Assembly (NCBI GenBank): GCA_009809945.1
Contig: WTPW01001269.1
Coordinates: 1-64,000, forward strand
From: Gigaspora margarita
Lineage: Eukaryota > Glomeromycota > Glomeromycetes > Diversisporales > Gigasporaceae
Direction of reading: 5' to 3'
Length of the DNA: 64,000 nucleotides
The translations under genes and the position numbers were made by a program. Shown here one piece after another: positions 56,442 to 64,000 of the stretch; position 1 is the stretch's first letter, and the number at the start of each line of letters is the position of its first letter. Below the pieces are notes generated by a model, which ran no database searches, had not been told where the DNA came from, and saw only the letters and a program-made list of their open reading frames with translations.

Positions 56442-57529
56442 ATGGATCAAGAAGAGTACGAACAACTACTGTTATATTTAAGAACCAATAGTCTACCTCA
56501 AGGCTTTGCCCAGAACGGTGATCGAAAATCCAATCTAAAAGCCGTTTCTTTGAATGTAAAAATAGACTTCTCTACAAAAAGAATAGAAGAAAACAATCAG
56601 AAGAAAAATTGCTGAAGGTCATCCAAATTGACGAAGTAGAAGCATTACTATACCTAATGCACGATCATCCCACGGGCGGACACTTTGGAGTCGACGGCAT
56701 GTTTGGAAAAATTAAGGAAATCTATTACTGGCCACAGATGTATGATGATATTCGTACTTATGTTAAAACATGCCACAACTGTCAACTACGTGGAAGAAAG
56801 TGAAACAAGAGACCGTTACAGCCCATACCAGTGGGGTCACCTTTCCAGAAAATAGGTATTGATATAGTGGGCCCACTACCCATAACCACGCAAGGAAATC
56901 GATACATAGTAGTCGCTACCGACTATGCAACAAAATGGCCTGAGGCAAGGCCTATACCCGTAGCAAATTCCCAACACGTTTCAAAGTTCATATTCGAAGA
57001 AATTATTTGCCACCACGGGTGCCCCGAGTTAATCCTATCCGATAGAGGGACCCATTTTAGAAATGAAGTGGTAAAGGAACTGTTAGAAACTTTTCAGATA
57101 AAGCATCTATTTTCCACGCCCTATCAACCTCAAACAAATGGTCTAGTAGAACGATTCAATCGTACTCTATGTGAATCCCTAGCGAAGTCCATCACACAAA
57201 AACAGGAATGGGATTCGTTGATACCTCCTACATTATTCGCCTATAGAACAATGAAACAAGCCACTACCAAGGTGGAACCGTTTTACCTGACCTATGGCAG
57301 GCAGCCAAGATTTCCCTATCAAGAGCCACATGACATTCTAGAAGAAAACTTATTGGAGCGGCTGTTTAAACTGGAAAATGAATTGGTAAACAAAAGATTA
57401 GCGGCTAATCAAAGAATTGAGAAAAAGCAGTTAAAGCAGAAGGCGAAGCATGATCGAAAATTAATTAAAAGTGATACTATCCAAATTGGGGATAAGGTCC
57501 TACTATTCGACGCAGCCTTAGATCAATAA
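56442..57529 (+). pseudogene. pol: Gypsy integrase, broken by a frameshift and a stop
   Basis: It opens MDQEEYEQLLLYLR, and a frameshift follows near 56540. The HHCC zinc domain (H and H in HDHPTGGHF, C and C in CHNCQ) lies at 56609-56803, ending in a TGA. The catalytic core 56831-57529 is intact: D in GIDIVGPLP, D in ILSDRGTHF, E in NGLVERFNRTL (the DDE triad). A short degraded C-terminal piece follows to about 57690 (KGPYYVHNIPFPGVYKL); no chromodomain seen. Confidence 0.8.
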
Positions 57530-57844
57530 CATACGGGAAAACTATGACCTAAATAGAAAGGCCCGTATTACGTACACAATATACCATTTCCAGGAGTGTA
57601 TAAGTTACGAACTATACAGGAAAAAGTAATTGCCACACCTGTAAACTTATCCCTTATTAAGAAATATTATGAGCACAGCGCAGTGAGTCCCGATTAAGGA
57701 AGGGAGACAATGGAAGGTTCGGAAAAAGTTATATAAGATCAACAAGGGATCGACTAAGGATAGAACCTTCGTACAAAAACTACCAACTTTCAAAACGTAT
57801 TTTCAGACCTAACAAACACACAAGACAGAGGAGTCGAAATAAAT

Positions 57845-58045
57845 ATGCCTACCTTCGATCCTACAGGAGATCTCCATACCCAAATTATTGCGGCATACAT
57901 TACGATGCAACAAATGCAAAGACAAGGAAAAAGAGAAGAGGCTTTAGGCCACGCCTTTTTCATAGGACAACTTATAGAAACTGTGGCGACTACCCAGCCC
58001 AAAGAACAATATGCAGGAACCTCCTCACGAAGTACTATGCTATAG
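57845..58045 (+). CDS. Small accessory ORF before the 3' LTR, 66 residues
   Basis: MPTFDPTGDLHTQIIAAYIT opens a helical, Gln-rich frame ending at TAG 58043. It lies between integrase and the 3' LTR. It could be the remnant of an additional retrotransposon ORF; I do not recognise it. Confidence 0.35.
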   Translation: MPTFDPTGDLHTQIIAAYITMQQMQRQGKREEALGHAFFIGQLIETVATTQPKEQYAGTSSRSTML

Positions 58046-58200
58046 TAGTAGAAAGAGTCTACTACATCTTCAAACGGTGGGGAATAGATCAAATTGCTAG
58101 AACAACGACAATGAATTTTCAGATGATTAGAGATCTAAGATTTTCCGAATATCAGTCCCTTTTATAGCAACTCGTGGAACTTGTGATTAAGCGGGGAGAT

Positions 58201-58750
58201 TGTTACCTCTGCACGCTGAACCCCTGCCTGTAATCACGGGAGTACTGCGCTAGATGTGCTGATTGTACCGATTGTGCCATATGTGCCACATGTGACCGAT
58301 GTGCCGTATGTGACTGAAATGTTGCATGTGACAGATGTGCCGTATGTTACGATATTGGCTTAAGGGATTGATGTGATGAAACGGGCATAAGGGATTGATA
58401 TGATGGAAGTAGTATAAATGGTAGATCAATCATTTCTAACACAAGAGCCATATGTATTTATTAGAAGATAGATTCTTATATATATGGGCGATACTCGCTC
58501 CACTTTGTAGGCATGTTCGCCATTACAATTCTTTATTAATAATAAAAGACATTATATACAATTGATTCTATAAAATCATCACACACTCTTTCTAATCGCC
58601 AAATCACATTATATATATAAACCCTCTCGTTTGTCTTTATACTAATAACTACGATAAACCACTGCACAGTTCGTGTCTCTGTGCTCACGTGACTCCCTGT
58701 CGATAGTTACTCCGTTAGCCTCGATTTCTGAGAGGTATCGAAGGTTAACA
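58201..58750 (+). repeat. 3' LTR
   Basis: Begins TGTTACCTCTGCACG just after a purine-rich tract (AAGCGGGGAGAT) and ends GAAGGTTAACA. It is close to the 5' LTR with roughly 15-20 differences. The following AGGG repeats the AGGG before 47043. Confidence 0.85.
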
Positions 58751-59269
58751 AGGGCAAATAATTTAAATCACAGGGGTTTGAGGCGATTTAATATTGCTTT
58801 AAAATAATTTTTTTATGATTTGTATCATCGTCAGTGATATTGACGTCATGATTAATAATACAATGCTAATATGCATGGTTGGGGTATATGATTTATTAAT
58901 AAAAAAGCAAGATATTATAGTTGAACTAGCTAATCGGATGCAACTCAGGGGGGGTTACCGAAATTCTGGGTCGGATACGTCGGAGTGCATCAGAATCATG
59001 ATCGGATGTATCGGAATTGATCAATTTTGACCCAAGATCATAAAAAATTTTACTAATGAAATTATATCCGTTCATTAAGTAAAAAATGCCCAGCTGATAA
59101 TTTTGCTATAGAATTTACTAACAATTAGGGATAAACGCCAACCTAAATACGACACAAACAACCTGGAATTTTGGTGACCCTCCTGTAAAATTCAGTCAGA
59201 TGCAGTAATTCTGTCTGCAGCTATCGGCACTATAATCATTAATTGGATGATCAAAAGCTTGTGATTTAC

Positions 59270-59430
59270 CAGGCACGTAGTACAAATAACGGAAATCCGA
59301 AGATCTGATTGGAAGTTTGAAGCTTGTGACTTTACAATCCTATTGTTTATTAGTTCATGTGTGTATGTGAAATGTTGATGTGCGGGATTTAATTTCTTTG
59401 ACCGGTCATTAATTAAACAAAAAAAGTAAA
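59270..59430. repeat. Paralogue of 45600-47033 without the hAT insertion
   Basis: CGTAGTACAAATAACG, ATCTGATTGGAAG.T.GAA.CTTGTGACTTT, GTTGATGTGCG and TTGACCGGTCATTA occur in the same order as on either side of the element at 45755-46942. Only a single GTGTATGT lies where that element has its duplicated GTGTATAC. Confidence 0.65.
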
Positions 59431-59447
59431 TAATACAACAATATAAC

Positions 59448-59575
59448 CTCTGTTAGTATTATTAAGAGTTCTCTTATGTGCTGTATGGGAGTGTGTGAGA
59501 GGCGCCTATAGCAACAGGTTACTTGATTATAAGAGAACAGATAAATTAATAATACAAACAAATGTAGTAACAGAG
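59448..59575. repeat. Imperfect hairpin of about 128 bp
   Basis: CTCTGTTAGTATTATTAA...AGAG..CTCTTAT at the left is mirrored by ATAAGAGAAC...TTAATAATAC...TAACAGAG at the right. Probably another small foldback element. Confidence 0.5.
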
Positions 59576-61407
59576 AATAATTGATAATGTATTATTAAAG
59601 AATAATATTTTAAAACATTCAGCAGCGAAAATATTTATGTTGCCTAAAATATTTTAGGCAGCCGAAAATATTTTAGGCAGACGAAAAATATTTATGATTT
59701 AGGATGCCAAAATATTTTTGGCATTACGGCATTATGGCAAGCCATAAACAATTTGGACTCACATGTATAATCGTGATCATCCTAACTACCTAATTGATGA
59801 TCACATGTAAACCAAACTTAGGAATCTATAAAATATAAGAATATCAAACTTCTAACAGCATGTAACTATATAGCAATAGTATATATATTTAAGCCAGATC
59901 TTAATGAGCTTACATTTCTAGATATTATGACGCAGACTAATATATATTTTCTTGAAATAATGCTGTTCATGCATACATTCACGTTCCTGGTTTTGCGTGA
60001 CAACGTCGCGCAGCTACTTATTGAACAATTATTGTACGACTTAAAACTTTTAATTAAAAAATTGTCAATTGATCTTACACTAAGTAATCACGAAGCAATA
60101 TGCCAATTTATGATAAATATAATACAGTACTTTTATATTTAAATTTATTATTGCAGCTTAAAGTATGATTTACTACTTATGAAATTAGTAATATTTTTTA
60201 ATAAACTTAATAAAAAGCAGTGTTTCACAATTGACTTTTTTTTAAAAAAAAAATAACAAATGAAATTCTTCTTGCATAAAATTTGATTTTAGAAATTTGG
60301 TTACAGACTATAGTGATAAATTTATAAGGATAGATTTATGTATTGCAGAGTCCAGCTTATATAAAGCTATGTTCATATTTATACTACATTATGTATGTAA
60401 TTTCTTGGCCAACATACCAATATTTATGACTCTGCTTTTCCAAAATCTTCCAGCCCAAATTATATCTTGTTAATCTTAATTTTCCGAATTACATGCTAAA
60501 AATATTTATATTCTTACGTTTTTGCCCAAATTTTCTGTACCTCTAATATAAGATAGTAATTTTTGAGGATTATGAGATGGAAATGTGGTTTAGTATTATT
60601 AGTGTTAGACATCAATAATTTTGGAGTAAATTTAGTAATATAATATGATTAGCGTTATGACCATCAAAATGGAGAGCTCTGATTAGCCAGTGTTGGCAGA
60701 TGGACAATAATAGATAGTCTAATTAAAAAGATTGAAATTAATAGTATATATTTTCATGTAATTCTGACTGGATGATAATGATTAAAGATTTTATTTCAGT
60801 GAAAATATGATTTGTAGTAACAGTATTCACAAAGTTTTGTGTACAGTAATTTATTGTTGTATATTAAGATTTTTCTCTCAAATTTTGATGTCTTAATTTA
60901 ATGAAAATATTAAGAAATGGTTTCTCAGATGTTAATCAAGTGTTAAAATGGATTATCATCAATAAGAAAATCCACATTGATAATATATATTTTAACACAC
61001 GATGATAGCCCATATCAGATATTTTACTTAAGTTTCGTTAAATTTTGAATTCGTAAATTTACCTCCTACCGGTTAACTAAATAATTACATCATTGCGTCA
61101 AATCAATACATAATTGTGATTGATCCATTTGGCGTTATTTGATTTGTTAAATCACGTCAAAGAAATTCGTCGGGTTGGCTAATTTTTATGATCTTTTTTA
61201 ATACTACTAATAAATATAATTCGAATATATGGAGGATAGATAGATGCACGTAAAGAGGAATAAAAGTTGGATTGTTTATTAATAATTCAAAATCATTAAT
61301 ACAATATACAATCCATAAATCAAACCATTATTATGAAAGGCTAATTTATATAATTTTGTTATTTAATAATATTTTTGTCAAGAATGTATTATTTGATTTT
61401 TATATAT

Positions 61408-62172
61408 AAGGTAAAAGGGGGTATTGTGGCCGGGGGGTATTGTGGCCAAGTGATATATCTTGTGATCTAGCGATCAGAATTGGATAAATTTTATACCATT
61501 CGATTCGTCTCATCGAGACGAATTGAATGGTATAAAATTTGCCCAATTCCGAACACTAGATCACAAGATATTGTCATTTATACAAAATATAAGTCTGCGC
61601 ATATTTGAATTTTTATTAATAGATATAGAATATTTAATAGGTAATAACTTCTGATCCGCTGGTCCGTTTGGACGATTTTACCACCAAAATGACCGTCTCA
61701 GTGAGTTGATTTTAACAAGCATAAAATCGTTAAAATCCAATCACGGGGTCCTGAGATCGATATAGATTTATCTTATTTATAAAATTAGTAAATCTGCAAA
61801 ATGTTTACATATTTACCTTTAACGATCTTGGGATCCCGTGATTGGATTTTAACGATTTTGTGCTTGTTAGAATCGTCTCACTGAGACGGTCATTTTGGTG
61901 GTAAAATCATCTAAAACGGATCAGTAGATCAAATATTATTCGCTGTCAAATAACTGGCCACAATACCCTCCCCCTAGAATTTAGTTTTTATATTATATTT
62001 GTGTAGTAATTATTTATATCGAAAACTATATATAATATAAAGATTTTTTTACAGTAATATATTCTTTATTAAGTATAGTTTAAATAATAAAAATTCTACA
62101 AAAATCTATTTGCTTATTAAAAAATTTTATTAGTAGAAACTTTAACCTGGCCATAATACCCCCTTTTACCTT
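61408..62172. mobile_element. Nested foldback element, 765 bp
   Basis: Outer inverted ends AAGGTAAAAGGGGGTATTGT and (right) ATAATACCCCCTTTTACCTT. Inside are two more inverted structures: a near-perfect palindrome centred near 61514 (GACGAATTGAATGGTATAAA and complement), and a pair of ~110-bp arms at 61647-61930 (TTACCACCAAAATGACCGTC, TTAAAATCCAATCACGGG and complements). GGGGGTATTGTGGCC also recurs inverted near 61955. There is no ORF. The target duplication is unclear because the flanks are TATATA. Confidence 0.75.
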
Positions 62173-62218
62173 ATATACTATATAATAGAACACAGTAGTT
62201 ATCAAGTGCGTAGTTGTC

Positions 62219-62455
62219 ATGTTTAATTTTTTTCTGCGGCGTCCCAACTTCGCTTCATCGCATATATCCTACACAAAAAGTAAAAAAAAAATTCCGAAGA
62301 GTAAGAATAAAAATATGTCGAATACTCGGAATATAGAATTCATATTACTAGTAGGAGTTTCAGAGTTAACTTATTTTGAAAATAAATGTAAATTCGAAAA
62401 GGCTTATTTCAGTTTCGAAATCAGGAAAAGAAATAGTAGTTATCCGGTGATATAA
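62219..62455 (+). CDS. Hypothetical 78-residue ORF
   Basis: MFNFFLRRPNFASSHISYTK opens a basic N-terminus (SKKKIPKSKNK), with no domain I recognise. It starts 47 bp after the foldback element. Its coding status is doubtful. Confidence 0.2.
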   Translation: MFNFFLRRPNFASSHISYTKSKKKIPKSKNKNMSNTRNIEFILLVGVSELTYFENKCKFEKAYFSFEIRKRNSSYPVI

Positions 62456-63154
62456 TAAGAACTTTTTTTGATAAAATTTCGAAAAAAAAGTACGATCGTA
62501 AAAGAATTCATTATTATAAATAAGCTTACTAGTAAAAATAAATAGGAGTTATAGATCATTGATTTTGAAATAAATTCGTCACAGATTTAATTCAAAAACA
62601 GTAACTTGAACCTTACCCCATTATCTGGAATGTGGGAAAATTTTGTGAGGAGTAAAAATAAATTTCTTCTGTTTGCGATCGTATTAATTTTTGAATCAAA
62701 TGATCAATTATCTTAATTTTTAGAAATGTGCTTAAGTTTTAATATTCTATAATTTACTACCATTACTATGGATTTATTTATTTCCACATTGATACAAATC
62801 ATATGAAGCGATAAACTTTCTATTTGCGCTAAAAAATTTGCTTTAATTTTAGGTTCAGGATTAGCGTCATTAGGCTGCTTTTTAGGTGTTACGGGAAATT
62901 TCATGTTACATTTGATCTTGAGATAAAATTACTATGTTTGGTGTGTAACACGATTACTATTTAGAGTATGTCACAAAATAAAATATAGTAACATTCAATG
63001 CAAAGAATCCATGCTACAAACCCATGAGCACAGATCACTTCAAATATGGATGAATGCAGTAAATGTGTAATACGTAATAAGTATTTAAAAATAATAAGCA
63101 CTGTAATTTAAAAAATTCGAATCCTGTTAAGTCTTTAAGTGAGATAATTAAAAT
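62456..63154. other. Spacer before Sel1-kinase C
   Basis: No supported gene. The last ~60 bp (AATCCTGTTAAGTCTTTAAG, then TGAGATAATTAAAATATGA) match the sequence before the other two Sel1-kinase genes, so the proximal promoter/5' UTR is conserved. Confidence 0.5.
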
Positions 63155-64000
63155 ATGAGCCAGACGAGCCCTTTTGTACTTTGTGACTTGGGATATAATT
63201 ACCAAAAAGGTATTAATGTGAATAAGGATGAAAAAAAAGCGTTCAAATTATACTTGAAAGCCGCAAACATGGGTTATTCTACCGCAATGTTTGATGTTGG
63301 TTATTGTTATCGTCATGGAATTGGAGTTGAAAAGGATGAACATAAGGCATTCATTTATTATCAAAAATCTGCTGATATGGGTGATGCGAGTGGAGCACGT
63401 GGAGTTGGTTATTGTTATCTAAATGGAATTGGTGTTGAAAAGGATGAGCATAAGGCATTCTTTTATTATCAAAAATCTGCTGATATGGGTGATGCGAATG
63501 GAATATTTAATTCCGCATTTTGTTATTTTTATGGAGACGAAGTCTCAAAAGATGAACACAAAGCTTTTGAATGTTTTCTAAAACTTGCTAACATAAGTCA
63601 TATTGCTGGAATTTTTCAAGTTGCTCAATGCTATCGAAATGGAATCGGGGTAAATAGAAATATACAAAAAGCTAATTATTGGTATCAAAGGTAAATTTTT
63701 TTTTAAAATTATATATTTAAATACACAATGTAACTATTTAACTTTTTTAAATAACTAGATTCAACGAATCGATAATAAGTAAGTATTAAATATTTATTAA
63801 CTTAATTATTTTATTAATAATAATAATTTAATATCTTTGAATTTAATAATTTTTATTATTAATTAATAATTTAATATTATTGAATTTTTTAAAAGTCAAA
63901 TATAGGTACGCATTTGAACAATTTGATATTGATGAGGATTTAAAAATGATGTTGATTGAAAATAAATATCAATTACCATGGATCCCTTATGATGAATTTG
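63155..64000 (+). CDS. Sel1-repeat / TKL kinase fusion, copy C, cut by the window end
   Basis: Exon 1 (63155-63690) encodes five Sel1-like repeats: two canonical copies like those in genes A and B, then a diverged one with a Cys/Phe-rich core (SAFCYFYGDEVSKDEHKAFECF) and a terminal VAQCYRNGIGVNRNIQKANYWYQ. A micro-exon (63759-63782, 24 nt using the second GT) keeps the frame into 63906, where YAFEQFDIDEDLK leads to LPWIPYDEF, the start of the kinase domain. The kinase core lies beyond the window. Same direction as copies A and B but about 30 kb away. Confidence 0.8.

Larger units (their letters stand above)
47043..58750 (+). mobile_element. Ty3/Gypsy LTR structure with three LTRs and two internal regions
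   Basis: Order: LTR, gag, protease, RT, RNase H, N gap, partial LTR, gag, protease, RT, RNase H, extra domain, integrase, LTR. The protease-RT-RNase H-integrase order is that of Ty3/Gypsy. The outer LTRs (47043 and 58201) are much closer to each other than to the middle one, and the outer boundary has the 4-bp direct repeat AGGG on each side, so they belong to one insertion. Every gene has frameshifts or stops, so the element is inactive as assembled. One element with 47043-51148 and 55209-58750 only would be about 7.6 kb, a normal size. Confidence 0.85.
58751..61407. other. Intergenic, no supported gene
   Basis: Short frames at 58815-59030 and 59927-60142 have no recognisable features. Contents: a stretch at 59270-59430 paralogous to the sequence flanking the hAT-like element at 45755, a hairpin at 59448-59575, a TTTTAGGCA / TGCCAAAATATT repeat cluster at 59640-59730, and a stem of TGTTAAAATGGATTATCA type at 60938-61000. 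Confidence 0.5.

Noticed and set aside
59927-60142. 71-residue frame
   Set aside because: No domain, no context and AT-driven composition; treated as chance.

Overview
The window looks like a piece of a glomeromycotine (arbuscular mycorrhizal) fungus nuclear genome, Rhizophagus-like. It is very AT-rich, with short GT-AG introns, mobile-element debris, Sel1-repeat/tyrosine-kinase-like (TKL) fusion genes, a sacsin-like gene with a BTB domain, and a Ty3/Gypsy retrotransposon. The species call is inference from gene families; no rRNA or other marker is present. Runs of N (about 360 at 25853, 57 at 51149, 4 at 23836) mark assembly gaps.

Layout. 1-6600: gene-poor, with small inverted-repeat elements and diverged repeats. 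6603-10268: a head-to-head pair of TKL-type kinase genes. The minus-strand one takes its stop codon from a MITE; the plus-strand one is a predicted pseudokinase (HRN for HRD, DFD for DFG). 10405-18861: one uninterrupted ORF for a 2818-residue protein with a degenerate metallo-beta-lactamase-like N-terminus, a long beta-rich middle and about six FN3-like modules at the C-terminus. 18862-22090: non-coding, with a 1.39-kb hAT-like element.

22240-34071: a tandem segmental duplication. Each unit holds a broken kinase fragment and an apparently intact Sel1-kinase gene; the Sel1 and kinase parts are joined through a 20-nt micro-exon. The two units differ by later insertions, so each serves as an empty site for the other. 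A third Sel1-kinase gene starts at 63155 and runs off the window.

36057-44660: a decayed sacsin-like gene (HSP90-type ATPase modules plus C-terminal BTB/POZ) with frameshifts and stops. 45543-47030: a 27-bp minisatellite and a 1.19-kb hAT-like element with a smaller one inside it. 47043-58750: a Ty3/Gypsy structure with three LTRs and two internal regions. Only the outer LTRs match each other well and share a 4-bp target duplication, and a 1.96-kb pol block is duplicated without visible difference up to an assembly gap, so misassembly or very recent recombination is likely. 58751-63150: mostly non-coding, with a nested foldback element at 61408-62172.

Together the kinase genes belong to the expanded TKL/Sel1 signalling repertoire of these fungi. 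Most remaining structure is transposon activity, which here has altered genes (a donated stop, intronic foldbacks, a truncated paralogue) as well as filling intergenic space.
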